From Tillandsia leiboldiana (taxonomy: Eukaryota > Streptophyta > Magnoliopsida > Poales > Bromeliaceae): a stretch of 64,000 nt of DNA. The notes beneath the pieces were generated by a model. It searched no databases. It saw only the letters and a list, made by a program, of their open reading frames with translations, and was not told the origin of the DNA. The stretch lies in the NCBI GenBank assembly GCA_029204045.2, contig CM055075.1, forward strand, positions 21,758,491 to 21,822,490, in the 5' to 3' direction. Shown piece after piece: positions 20,633 to 31,612 of the stretch. The position numbers and the translations under genes were made by a program. The first letter of the stretch is position 1; each line of letters starts with the position of its first letter.

Positions 20633-20941
20633 CACGTGGCGCTCCAAAGATGCGCGGGAGCCACGGGTCAGCGCGCCCACGCGCGCCCACGAGCGCCTGT
20701 CGGGCACGCATCCCGAGGCAACCACCCCACGTTCCATGAACCGCACGCACAACACCGCACCAACCACCAGATGCCACGCGTCCACCCCCGGTCCACCGTG
20801 CACCCACGACACTGCGTGGACCGCGCGCACCAAGACCGTCCAACCACTAGGTGACACGTGGCCTAACCTCGGTCCACCGTGCACCCCGCCACAGCCCGTG
20901 GACCGCGCCTGCTGCGCCGGCCAACCGGACCGCGCCACGTG
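20633..20941 (-). promoter_or_regulatory. CACGTG cluster in S2 U3
   Basis: CACGTG at 20633-20638, 20855-20860 and 20936-20941, two of them as ACACGTGGC and one as CCACGTGGC. No TATA box was found nearby. Confidence 0.5.
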
Positions 20942-21331
20942 GCCCGCGCCCGGTGCACGCCTCCCGCGGTGGACCGCGCGCCTGTGCCGCCGCGCTCCGC
21001 CGCGCTCCGTCGCCGCCGGCGCCGCTCCGGCCGCCGGAACAGTAGCCCTTGCCTCGAAAAACGTGTTTTCGCATCCGGGCTCCGAAAAATTCGAGTAAAT
21101 AGTCCATTTCGATCGTTTTCGCGCGCTGATTCCAAATCCGAAGTCCGATCGGCCAAAATCCAACTCTAAAATTTCTCGAAAATTCTCGGAGAAGCAAACT
21201 TGATCCGTTTTTCATGCCGGGTCCAATCCTTGAGTCCAATATGCGCGCAAACACCTCTAACACCCAACATGGGTCTCCAGAAGCCGCAGATCCAACAGTA
21301 ATCCAAACGTGGGAATTTTCGGGTCCTCACA

Positions 21332-22539
21332 GCTGTTGATGTTGTTGCTGCTGTTGATGTTGATGGTCGCTTGCCACGAGGAGGAGTTAGAGTTTCATCA
21401 GGTTTTCTTGCTAGAGACTTCACCACAGTCGAATCATTAATTGTTCCCAGACTATGCATATAGCTTGATGAGCGAATATCCACATCAAATTTCCTTAGAA
21501 TCCGCATAATTATCATGGGAAACGGAAGTCTCTTCGTCTGATGAGGATGCTCCACATAGCGAGCCATCCTATTCCAAATGATGTATGGAATGTTGATGTT
21601 CAAATCCTCCGCGGCAGATGGGTGTCCCAAAAGATATAAAAATAACATTCGATCCCATTTAAGAACTTTGGTCTGCATGTTAAGAAGAATATTATAACAG
21701 ATAATAAAATTCAAAAACCTGTACTCGGGTCGGAGCTCTTTTGAAAATACGGAGTTTCCCGCCGACCGAGTATTTGGCATGCATATCACATCCACGACCG
21801 TCCTCCAAACAGTTGTGGTCAAAATTTGACCCTTCATAAAATGAGTCCCGTCAAGTTAAGACTTCATCCCAAGCACCTCACCAATTAATTGAGGCGTAAT
21901 TTTCATCTTTGTGTTTCAGACTGTGGTATAAAATTCCATAGGTCCCTCCCTCGATTTCCTAAAGCTTATTTGCATAAAGATAAAAAGTTCTGACAAGGTG
22001 AACACAATAACCTGTTGTTTCCGGGAACTTGCAAATCGGAGAAAGACCGGCTTGATCAAAGAGACGTCCAAAAGCTGCAGAACGATCTCGTAAATTTTCG
22101 ACATTTACGTGTCGTTCGCCGATGCATTCTCTATTCTCAAAAGCTTTCATTCTGTCTGAGTTGATATGAACAAACTCTTCTGGAGGTGGCTCACTAGCAA
22201 GTGGCTCTTCGATCTCAATTCCATGAGATCTTCCTCTTTTCCTTGCAACGCTTTTTCTCTTCATTGAAACTAGTTCCATTGGGGCTTTCCATTTTCTGCT
22301 ACTGTTGGAGGTGTTTTAGCTTTTCCTAAGGCTTTGTCCTTGGAAGTAGAAGAAACTTTCTCAGCAGCTTTCTCTTTGATTCCTTCAACTGTTTGTTCCC
22401 AGTCATCTGACTCCGTTTCTGACTCATCTAGGGGAATAAATTCCTCTTCTCCCTGAGTCTTTCTTGCTCTTTTAAGCTTGTTAGTGATCCTTGTGCTAAC
22501 AAGAGCCGTAATGAAAACAAGGAACAACCCAAAAACCAT
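21332..22539 (-). pseudogene. Env-like gene of element C, N-terminal and core part
   Basis: Starts at 22539 with a hydrophobic leader MVFGLFLVFITALVS, then a basic and an acidic segment. After a frame change near 22275 come a nuclear-localisation-like basic patch (RKSVARKRGRS) and the conserved core (FENRECIGERHVNVENL, then GYCVHLVRTFYLYA). After damage at 21840-21958 it continues with LFLYLLGHPSAAEDLNINIP, matching the A gene (about 12815-12875). An Ala/Thr-rich linker is interrupted by S2 and the gene resumes at 17448. At least two frame changes and one stop. Same family as the A gene. Function unknown; the leader and the basic patch point in different directions on location. Confidence 0.7.
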
Positions 22540-22549
22540 CTTGAAGAGA

Positions 22550-22950
22550 CTGTCAAAAATCTCTCATGTGAGTAAGAACTCCACGACTCATGAAAAATAT
22601 GTTTAATTCGAAAAATTTTAAAAATTATACCCAAACAATTCTTAACATGTGTAGAGGCTAGGAATCAAGAAAGATTTGCAAAAAAAAATTTAAATATAGA
22701 TCAATTCCATAATTTTTGAAAATTCTTAAAATATGCCCTAAAATCGAAATTTCAGAAATCGAAGTCCAAAAATCCGTTTAGAAAGTAACAAACAATCATA
22801 AAAAGGTTTCTTAGACATCCAGAGTTCAGATTTCACAATAAATTTGATCAGAAATAGTGCAAAATTGAAATTGTAGTATGAAATTCATCACGTTTAGGCA
22901 AAAGTAAGCAAGAACGGTGAATAAAACAAGTTGTTGATCAAAATACTTAC
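22550..22950 (-). other. Putative leader intron of the env-like gene, element C
   Basis: Minus strand begins GTAAGT at 22950 and ends TTTTTGACAG at 22550, 401 bases. The start codon lies 10 bases past the acceptor. Position and size match the 375-base intron of A. Confidence 0.55.
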
Positions 22951-23065
22951 TTGTATCGAGAGAAATCAATCAAGAGAAATCCAGGTGCTCTTGATTCTAG
23001 AGAGAGAAATAGAAGAAACCAAAAATGAAAGCTCGGAGTAAATGAAAAATCTAAAACCTTTCGTT

Positions 23066-23176
23066 TTGATATAAGCCCTAGCCGCGGTCCGGAACAGATT
23101 AAGAAGTTAGTCCGGATCGGCTTCGCGCAGAAAATCCCATTGTTCGGGATCCGGGTTGATTCATCCAGTCCGGACT
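23066..23176 (-). promoter_or_regulatory. Promoter-like region of the env-like gene, element C
   Basis: TTATATCAA (23066-23074, TATA-like) with CCGG motifs upstream: TCCGGA at 23088 and 23111, ATCCGG at 23149 and the palindrome AGTCCGGACT at 23167-23176. The leader with CTTCTATTTCTCTCTCTAGA follows. Same layout as the A gene, but with a different palindrome. Confidence 0.5.
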
Positions 23177-24103
23177 GCCTGCAACTTTTTCTTTAGAAAA
23201 ATTCATAAAAATTTCAGAAAATCCAGAAAAAGTATATAAGCATTCTTACATATCAACTTTATACAAAAAGTACCGTTTCATATAAAAAAGAAATAGATTA
23301 TGAGAAATCTATCAAAATATCCCAAATTTTGAAACAAAAATTTATAAAAATTAAAACCTCTAAAGTTGAGCAAGTTCAAAACATCAGTCACGATCTAATG
23401 AGTAGTGAATTTATCAAATCATCAATTAAGTAAAGAAAATGAAGCATCAAGATCGATAGATGTTTGAAATCCCAAATAAGTCAAATAATATTATCTAGTC
23501 AATTTTAGTGAGTGGCTCTTTGAGCATCTTTCAATCTAAAATTCCACCTTATACCAACCTTGAAATTTGACAGAATCAAGTATTCCAAAAAGTATTTTAT
23601 CAAATAAAGAGTAACACCATACTTGGTAAACATGTGGTAGCTGCACACAGTACTCGGACGATTGAGGTGGTAGCTCTTTCCTCCATGTGGTGGTAGTTTT
23701 CACACTCCACTAAGGGATGTAACTCTTTCCACATCTTTTGAGCATAAAATTTTTTAAATAGACTCTCCCTCAATTGGCTATCAATTATGTAAGATATTCA
23801 GTATTCAACCAACAATTGATCTCGTGTTCATACTTATTCCAATCATCAAATAAGTAAAGACAATACCAAGAGATCATTGAGTGAGGAATTGACTTTGATC
23901 AATTAAAGTTGAAATAATTAATATAAATGATCATTGCATCAAATGAGTTATAATGATATTAAAATTATAATAAACTTCTCAAAACATGAAAGGATGCAAA
24001 TAAAGTCAATTATATGCTAATGCTGAGTTAATGTTCTATAGTACAAACAGAAAAAACAAAAACACAAAACAAAACCTAACCTAAGCAATGGTTTAAAAAT
24101 CAG
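23177..24103 (-). other. Noncoding region between pol and env-like gene of C
   Basis: A/T-rich, no open frame. The block at 23511-23745 is the conserved noncoding block shared with A (10768-10982) and D (27851-28096), and carries the near-palindrome GGCTCTTTGAGC. Confidence 0.6.
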
Positions 24104-25743
24104 TTATTTCAAAGAAAGCATACCAATTGCTTTTCGCAAATGAATAAAACGCTTTTGATCGAAAGGTTTTGTTAAAATATCGACTAATTGATCATCAGTT
24201 GAAACATAAGAGATTTGCAAAGTATTTGATTCAACTAGCTCTATTAAAAAATGATATCTTAGTTCAATGTGTTTTCTTCTAGAGTGCATCACAGGATTTT
24301 TAGAAATATTAATGGCACTAGTGTTGTCACACAAAATTGTTACCGAGGTCGCAGGAATGCGAAAGTCACTCAATACACTTTTCATCCAAATGAATTGAGT
24401 TGAGCAACTTCTCGCAGAAATATATTCCGCCTCGGCAGTAGAGAGAGCAATGCTGTTTTGCTTTTTACTATGCCATGCAATCAGACAATGACCAAGATAA
24501 AAATATGCACGACTCGTGCTCTTCCGATCATCCACCGATCCAGCCCAATCGACATTCGAATATCCTATAATGTCAAGAGATGTGCCCATCGGATACCAAA
24601 TTTCTAAATTGATTGTACTTTTGACATATCGGATAATCCTTTTCACCGTTTTCAGGTGAATTTCCTTCGGTGCTGATTGATATCTTGCACAAATCCCAAC
24701 ACTAAAGAAAATATCCGGGCGACTAGCAGTAAGGTAGAGTAGACTTCACTCCTCCGTGAGATTCATTTCCTAATCCTTTATTGCTAGTTCCCATAGGAGT
24801 CGGATAGTCTTTAGAATCTTCTAATCCGAATTTCTTAACCAACTCCTTCCCATACTTGGATTGACACAAATGAATGCCATCTTCACATTGTTTAATTTGC
24901 AATCTAAGAAAATAGGTAAGCTCGCCCATCATGGACATCTCAAATTCGTTTTCCATTGTCTTGAAGAATTTTGAAGCATCGTTGTTTCTCGTAGCTCCAA
25001 ACACGATGTCATCCACATAGATTTGTGCCACAATGAAATTATCCTGAGAGTGCTTCACAAAGAGTGTCCGATAGGCTCCCCCTTTTCCAAAAGATATTTC
25101 GTTAATCTTTCGTACCATGCTCGCGGTGCTTGTTTTAGTCCGTAAAGAGCATTTTTCAATTGAAAAATATGGTTTGAAAATTTATGATTAATGAAACCTT
25201 TCGGTTGAGCCACATAAACTTCCATATTTAGAAAACCATTTAAAAATGCACTCTTCGCGTCCATTTTAAAAAGTTTTATTTTAAAGTGACAAGCAATTGC
25301 GAAAAGAATACGAATGGACTCGAGACGAGCAACCGGGGCGAAAGTCTCATCAAAGTCTACCTTCAACTTGTGAATAGCCCTGAGCAACTAGACGCGCTTT
25401 GTTCCGTATAATAGTACCGTCTTTATTTTTCTTGTTCTTGAAAATCCATTTAGTACCAATGATATTTTGTTGCTTAGGAGACTTTTTTAATTCCCAGACT
25501 TTGTTCCTTTCAAATTGATTAAGCTATTCTTGCATTGCTTCAATCCAATAATCATCCTAAAGAGCTTCATCAATATTCTTCGGTTCTACCATGGAGATGT
25601 AGCAGGCGACTCCACATTCCAACTGTCTCCGAGTTTTAACTCCTTCTTAAGGATCTTCAATAATGTTTGATTCGGGATGGTCCTTGGATATTCGAAGCGT
25701 CTGAGGTAGCGGAGTACTCGGGGGAATTTGTGATGATTCCTTC
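24104..25743 (-). pseudogene. Copia pol of element C: reverse transcriptase and RNase H
   Basis: The reverse transcriptase starts around WELKKSPKQQNIIGTKWIFK (about 25440-25500), followed by ARLVAQGY, FAPVARLESIRILFA, KMDAKSAFLNG and the catalytic YVDD (in QIYVDDIVFGA, about 25010). RNase H follows with the YSNVDWAGS region, STAEAEYI and the terminal HIELRYHFL and LTKPFDQKRF motifs, ending at 24104. Defects: stops at 25524-25526 and 25557-25559, frame changes near 25380 and 25100, and another between 24646 and 24723. Integrase, protease and gag would lie upstream but are separated by element D and fall outside the window. Typical Sirevirus/Copia order. Confidence 0.9.
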
Positions 25744-26053
25744 TGTAGGTTTTTATATATTAAGGATCCACAAGGATCTAAATAGGTACTATCAAACAAC
25801 TACAGGGGGGGTGAATAGGTGTAATACTTATAAAACCAATCTCAGTGCAAAATAAAAACCAATGCGGAAATAAAAAACAGCACACCGAGATATACGTGGA
25901 AACTCCAATCCAGGAGAAAAACCACGGGACCAACACGCAATAACAATCCACTAAGAAAATGAAGAATAACAAGGTGATTACCGACTCCACGGACTCGAAC
26001 CCTCCTTCAACTTCTTCGGACCTTGCGCTCACCGATTGCACGTCCACTGCACA

Positions 26054-26129
26054 CGTTCGAATCCACGAACGCCACTCGAATCCACGAGCACACGTTTCGA
26101 ATCCACGATGCTACATCGAATCCACGATG
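26054..26129 (-). other. Stem-loop series with TGGATT loops, element D leader
   Basis: Four hairpins; on the plus strand the loop reads AATCCA. Stems are CGTTCG/CGAACG (26054-26071), CTCG/CGAG (26075-26088), TCG/CGA (26097-26108) and CATCG/CGATG (26114-26129). They lie about 230-315 bases downstream of the TATA box in transcription sense. Confidence 0.65.
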
Positions 26130-26358
26130 CAAACTTGATAAAAGCTTCGATGGTGATCCTTTGCTTAGATTATCATTGAGGGACCGTAGAAAGAATCTCT
26201 AAGCAAAGATTAGATCAATTCGACAAAAGATAGATCTTGGAAGAACCGTCGAATTGACCTAAAAGAGGCTATAAAGAAGAACGATAAAAAATCTAGCCTC
26301 TAGGGTTGCTCTCAAGTGTTTTATAAATTAATCGGTAGTTCTTGAGAAACCCTAAGTG

Positions 26359-26368
26359 TCTATTTATA
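26359..26368 (-). promoter_or_regulatory. TATA box, element D LTR
   Basis: Minus-strand TATAAATAGA, identical to A and G. Confidence 0.8.
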
Positions 26369-26435
26369 GTTTAGAAACCTTTGGAAAGAGATAAGAATCA
26401 AAAACTGACTTAACAGAATTTTTCCCGCACGACGG

Positions 26436-26649
26436 TCCGGACTGGTTCAGGACTGTCGTCTTTTTTCAGCAATTCCTGAAAAAACAAGGTTCGGGGTCCG
26501 GACCGTGGATTTCAGTCCGGATTGGAATTCTGATCCGGACTGGTTCAGGACTGTCGTCTTTTTTTTCAGCAATTTTCCTGAAAAAACAGTTCGGGGTCCG
26601 GACTGGAATTCTGATCCGGACTGGTTCAGGACTGGAATTCTGATCCGGA
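26436..26649 (-). promoter_or_regulatory. TCCGGA palindrome cluster upstream of TATA, element D
   Basis: TCCGGA at 26436, 26497, 26516, 26534, 26597, 26615 and 26644, usually as TCCGGACTG. Part is a tandem duplication of about 100 bases (26436-26502 repeats at 26534-26602). Same position relative to TATA as the clusters of A and G, with a different core. Confidence 0.65.
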
Positions 26650-26965
26650 CTCTGAACATCCAATTTGTGCAGTTTTTGATTTTTAAGCAATGAAAACTTA
26701 TTCAAGTGTTTCTAAACTACACAAATGTATTCGGATCACCAAAATTATTTAGTTAAACGCACCTGATCAATCCGAATCCATTTTCCTTGAGATTGATGTA
26801 TATGATCCACAATTCTTCAACTTCAATCTTCAAGACTCAAAACAGTGAGTGTCAACTTGAGCTCTTGTTGAATCTTCTCTGAGTCTTTGATTGCTGATTG
26901 ACAATTTGATCACTTCAAGACTCCGACTCAAATCACGAAATATGCCAACACAAAAAGCCGTAACA

Positions 26966-27850
26966 ATCTCCCACTTTGGCAATTTCGTGACAAAATCCAA
27001 AAATACATAAAACGCTCAAGTCACTCATCTTAAACCAAAAAATCGAAACTCAATGTCATCACCAAAACATTGATTTTCTTTGCGTGCGTGAAGGATCCAA
27101 TAAACAAAAATTACATTTGAACCAGTCTTAGAACAAACTCTATGACTTAGGACTTGAAGTCTTAAAGTGGTGTAGATCCTGCAAAACAAAACTCCAAACA
27201 AATCAAAAGTCAGTTGTCAGAAATTAAAATTATATCCTAGATTTGATTCGTCCTTTTGGTTCTTTTTGTTTTTCGGCTCCTTTTTCATCATCTCTTTTCT
27301 TTATCTCCCCCTATCTTGAGCATCTCTGTTCTCCCCCTATTTCTGTTCTCCTCCTTTTTGTCACAAATTGTCAAACAGTGAATATAGGCAAAAAGAAATC
27401 ACCAACAGTATTAGTTCATAGAGAAAGAGAGATAAAAACTCAGTTCCGGTATATAACAAAAACGCAGATTTCGTACCGGTCCTCGAAGGCAAGAATCACA
27501 AAAATTCTTGAAACAAATCCAAATTTTGAAATCTTTCAAATACCGATTTGCATTCCATCAAGAAAACAATTTAAGTGCTTGAAAATAATATGAGATCACA
27601 TAGATATCATTCAATCGAATTAATTTTACAAAAATTAAAAAGATTTACTCCGAAATCATGAAAAACAAAGATAAGACATTATAAGTCGTTTTTCATATTA
27701 TATACGTCAAACACAAGTCATCAAAAATAATCTTGAGATCCAAAGTCTATCAAGATGTAACGGATTTACAAAGATGACTTACAGAGATTTCCAAATGATA
27801 TCAATTTTGAATTTTACCCTTCTAAATTGAGATATGCACTAAAATACCTA
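26966..27850 (-). other. 3' noncoding region of D with multiple purine tracts
   Basis: Minus-strand AAAGTGGGAGAT (26966-26977) touches the LTR. Two more GGGGGAGA-type tracts lie at about 27304-27340. CCGG motifs at about 27446-27480 are what remains of the env promoter cluster of A. No open frame. Confidence 0.65.
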
Positions 27851-28096
27851 AGGGTGGCTCTTTAAGCATCTTTTAACTATCCCACCTTATACCAACCAGG
27901 AGATTGTTCAAAATAAGAACTTTGAATTTAAATCTCCGAATGCTTCAACTAAACAAAATTTCATAAATATTTTTCAAGCATCTATAACATGTGGCAGCTT
28001 CACACACTAACCGGACGACCGGGGTGGCAGCTATTTCCAACATGTGGTGGTAGTTTTCACACTCCTTTCGGATGTAACTCTTTCCACATCTTTTGC
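27851..28096 (-). other. Conserved noncoding block in D
   Basis: Equivalent of A 10768-10982 and C 23511-23745. Contains the pair TGTGGCAGC and TGTGGTGGTAGTTTTCACAC. The GCTC/GAGC hairpin is altered here (GGCTCTTTAAGC). Confidence 0.6.
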
Positions 28097-28609
28097 AAAT
28101 CATTTCATTACCCTTGTACGAAAATACAATCTCTTATGTGAAAGAATTGAATCCCAAATTTTAGTCTATCGGTTGTCTCATGTTTATCACAATAAATTCA
28201 CACAATCGAGATAGATTAATCATCTAAAGATCACACATGATTACTAAAATTTGATGAATATAATTATCAAAAACTCTTATAATGAAGTATCTTCAAGAAT
28301 TATGATTATAGAGTAAAGTTGATAATTCATATAAAATTAAATTGGAGTGATTGACAGTGAAATCCTTTTTATTCAATGCACTTGTTCGTTAAAACCCTTT
28401 TGTTCAAAAACAAAACATAAAAACGAAGGGCATTGAAAACATGTAATGCAGAGATTTAGAAAAATATGAAAAGAAAACCAATCAAAGCATTACATATAGT
28501 CATAAGCTATTTAGAACTTAAGACAATGAAAGATATCACCTTTCCGAATCCAAAATCGTCGGATTTTGGGTTGTCTTGATTCATTGTGGTTGGGAGATGA
28601 TAGCTTTGA
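28097..28609 (-). other. Noncoding region between gag and conserved block in D
   Basis: A/T-rich; matches A on both sides of S1 and shows the unbroken pre-insertion sequence of S1 (around 28295). No pol sequence. Confidence 0.6.
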
Positions 28610-30232
28610 CTATTGATCCACCTTAGGTCTTTGCCTCGCAATGATCCACTTGTATGATTGATGTTGTGGCTCGGACCTTTGGTGGTTTGAGTGAACTCCT
28701 TTGACTTGATGAGTCTTTTGATTCCGTTGAGTTCGCTCCGTAGATGAAGTTGCCGAAAAATTCCTTTTTCTCTTTTTCGGGCACATCTTCATCAAGTGTC
28801 CTTCAAGTCCACATTGGTGACAAGTTCTTCCTCTCATTTTAGTTGTGGAACTTGAAGCCTTCACAGTTTGGTTCTTTTTAAATCCCAAACCAACCTTGTT
28901 TGTTTGACCTAATCCGGACATACAATCAAATTTCTTGGAACCAGTTGAAAGCCTTTGTATGTCGGATTTAAGTTGATGAACTTGCTTGATCAAAGCTTGA
29001 TTGGTGACATGAATCTCCTCAAACTGTTTTTCTAGAAAATCAATCTTGTTAATGTGGGAATTAACGATCGTTTCCGATTGATTTATCTTTTCTTGGAGGA
29101 TTTTATTATTATCCAATAAAAGCTCTCGTTCCTCCTCGAGATCATGAAGTTTGATCTTTAAAGCATGATTCTCGTCTTGAATCTCAAGTCGTTACTTCCT
29201 CAACTTCTTAATATGCTTGGCCATCTTCTTTGATTCCGTAAGAAGTTGTTGATATGCCTCAACGAGTTCTTCTTCGTCCGACTCCCCCTCACTTGATGAC
29301 TCTCCGCCGGATGTTGATGTTTCATGCAAAATCAAAGGAATAGAGTCAGTGATTAAAGATGATAAGCAAACATTAGAAGAGGGAATTTGAGAAGCATGAA
29401 AGGCAACAACTTTTTCCTCTTTACCTGAGGTCGATTCATTAGAAGTAGAATCGTCCCAAGTTTTCGCTTGCAAAGCCTTCTTTTTATATGATTTCGGAGA
29501 AGGACAATCCGTTGAAATATGGCCGTAGCCTTTGCATCTATAGCATTGGATTTCCCCTTCGAAATCATCTTTTTCTTTTTCTTTAGAAGGTTTTGCAAAG
29601 CCTTTGAGATTAGAGGATTTAGAACCCGATGATCCTTTCGATGGTTTCGAGGATGAAGATCTATCGGTTCGATTCTTCCAAAACTTCCGACGAAATTTCT
29701 TTATGATCCGCGCTAATTGTTCTTCAAAATCGGCAAAAGAGATTTCATCGTTGGAACTTGATTCGCCATCTTCTTCCTTTGTTGATTTGAATGCAACACC
29801 TGTAAGCTTAGAAGAAGACTTGGAAGAAACTTGATTAGTAGGAAAAGTCATCTCATAAGTTTGTAAAGCACCTACTAATTCCTCTACTCTCATCTGATCC
29901 GGATGACTAACGGTTTCAATGGCGGTAACCTTTGCCCTAAACCGTTCCGGAAGAGTCCGAAGTATCTTTCTTACAACTCTCGACTCCGGAATCTTTTCTC
30001 TCAAATTAGCACAAGTATTGATTACATCTTGAAGTCTAGTGTAATAATCTGTAAACAATTCATGCTCTTCCATATGAATAGAGTCAAATTGACTTGTAAG
30101 CATCTGGAGCTTTTGAATTTTTACTAGATTAGTACCTTCATGTGTAATTTTGAGAATATCCCAAATTTCCTTCGCGGTTTCACATGCGGAAATTCGTGTG
30201 AACTCGGTCGAGGAAAGATAATTAAATAAAGT
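28610..30232 (-). pseudogene. Copia gag of element D, interrupted by element E
   Basis: Reads in from 30232 in frame: capsid segment ISACETAKEIWDI, then MLTSQFDSIHMEEHELFTDY and the rest of the UBN2-like domain, an intact first zinc knuckle (CYRCKGYGHISTDC, about 29515-29560), an acidic linker, a coiled coil and a second knuckle (CHQCGLEGHLMKMC, about 28785-28830). One stop, TAA at 29192-29194, where A has CAA. Otherwise open to 28610. The first 100 or so residues lie beyond element E, outside the window. Better preserved than the gag of A. Confidence 0.9.
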
Positions 30233-30607
30233 TGTAGTGATCCGGCCTTTCGGGGTATTTTTGACTTACGTGTAGTCATTTAAGCCTTTAAGTGAAATAA
30301 AATTATTCAATTCTTAAAAGTTGGCCAGTGTGGGGTGCTAGTATTTTTCTGCAATAGAGCGCGGAAAAAGAAAGCCGACGGTGCGATCGGATCTGAAATC
30401 CGATATCGGGATCCCCCGGAACGGGATTCAAAGTGATACGGTGATTAGTCGTGCATCAGAATCCGTGCAAAATATCTTGCACCCGTTAGAGATAAGGTGG
30501 GTTATCTCGTAGGGGATAATTAATTAGTTAATTAATTATCCCAGACGGAAAATAATAATTCTCTTACGTACGAATTAAAGAGAAATTAATTAGAGATAAA
30601 GTGCGAC

Positions 30608-30615
30608 TATATAAG
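30608..30615 (+). promoter_or_regulatory. TATA box, element E 5' LTR
   Basis: TATATAAG about 375 bases into the LTR; identical copy at 49975-49982. U3 is short for this lineage and lacks the CACGTG cluster seen in F, H, S1 and S2. Confidence 0.65.
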
Positions 30616-31319
30616 GGATCCCGATTAAAGAAAAGAAAAGAAAAGAAAGAAATAAAAACCCTAATCGGTGAGAAGAGAAAAGAGGAAAAGAAGGAGGAAG
30701 CGGAGGAACCCGATCGCCCTGATTCACGTGCCGGAGATCGGAAAACGAGACGCCATCGTCTACGGGGAGCGGATCCGGGTCTCCAACGCCGAAAGGAAAC
30801 AAGATCGGTTCTTTAATTTCGATAGATTGAGGTTAGTGGTCGTTAATCTTTTTGTAGAATTAATCGGGGGTTTTCCGTGTTCTCGTAAGGTCGTATTAAT
30901 TAGTACATCGATCGCGGAATTTCCGTCGGGTTTTGATCCATGTTTTATTCTCGTTCTTGATCGAGGGTGATCGATGGTTTTTATCGAGTTTAATCGATGA
31001 TTTTTAGTCGGTTTCTTTTTATCGAACTTGGTCGAAAATTCGATCGGGGTTCCGATTTATGTTTTGGTTGTTCGTGGATCAACGGTTTAGCCGTTAGATT
31101 TACCGCGGATTTATTCGGAGATTTTTAGGGATGTTTCGTTGGAACATAGTGGGTTAACGGGAGGCCGCGGCCGCCATTGTTAAACGGGAGGACGCCGCCG
31201 TCGTTACCATGGTCGCGGCGTCTTCGCCGGAGTCGCACGGGAGCGAAAACGGAGAAGAAATCGCGAAACGGGAGCGAAAACGGCGAAGAAAACCGCGAAA
31301 TTAGGGTTTACTGTGCTTG

Positions 31320-31612
31320 TCCGTACAGCACGGTCCACGGGTCCAGGCGAGCACCCGGTGCATGCCCGCAGCGTCGGAAGCACCAGACCCGGTGCACGGG
31401 TTCGTGCACCGGCCCGGCCCAAGGCGCGCGGTGCACGCCTCATGCGTGCACCCGGCGCACGCGCTTCCGGCCGAAGGGCAAGGACCCGGTGCACTCTCGG
31501 GTCGTGCACCGGCCCGACCCGAGATGCGCGGTGCACGCCTCCTGCGTGCACCCGGCGCATGCCGCCGCCGCCTGACGCCGTGAACCCGGTGCACGGTTGC
31601 CCCCGTGCACCA
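31320..31612 (+). repeat. GTGCAC-rich segment in E LTR
   Basis: About a dozen GTGCAC or near copies mixed with CACCGGCCCG and GCGCGGTGCACGCCT units, partly a duplication of about 110 bases. Mirrored at 50687-50979 in the 3' LTR. Confidence 0.7.

Larger units (their letters stand above)
17449..21331 (-). repeat. Solo LTR S2 (Tekay-like Gypsy), 3.9 kb
   Basis: On the plus strand it starts TGTCACGCCCCGG and ends GGGTCCTCACA, with target duplication GCTGT at 17444-17448 and 21332-21336. Both ends match the LTR of H (55638-59624), and internal blocks such as ATATCAGAGCT, the U5 hairpin and the ACTCCGGAGT block are shared, so S2 and H are related subfamilies. No internal region is present. The 20036-21263 part is GC-rich and open in several frames on both strands, which is a composition effect and not coding. 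Confidence 0.9.
17014..25743 (-). mobile_element. Sirevirus-like Copia element C, truncated at both visible ends
   Basis: From right to left in element sense: pol (24104-25743), a conserved noncoding block, a promoter-like region and intron, an env-like gene split by S2, and a purine tract at about 17021-17034 (AAAAAGGGGGAGAGA). That tract aligns with the first internal tract of A, so the 3' LTR is missing. The 5' half of C should continue right of element D, outside the window. C is the only Copia here with recognisable pol and so is the closest thing to an autonomous partner of A and D. Confidence 0.75.
25744..26965 (-). repeat. 3' LTR of element D
   Basis: Minus strand TGTTACGGC (26965) to CCTACA (25744). 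Homologous to the A LTR in its start, TATA region, TGGATT hairpins and end, but with different CCGG palindromes. Confidence 0.9.
25744..30232 (-). mobile_element. Copia element D (Sirevirus-like, lacks pol and env), left part
   Basis: Inserted in C pol. It comprises the 3' LTR (25744-26965), a noncoding region with purine tracts and the conserved block, and the 3' two-thirds of gag, interrupted at 30232 by element E. The left flank CCTTC (25739-25743) is the expected target duplicate. It is close to A but lacks the env-like gene: the sequence passes from the CCGG cluster equivalent directly to the purine-tract region. Confidence 0.85.

Noticed and set aside
20036..21263. Frame of 375 codons and several overlapping ones in S2
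   Set aside because: Same composition effect in a GC-rich LTR; Arg, Pro, Ala and Gly dominate and the frames overlap on both strands.
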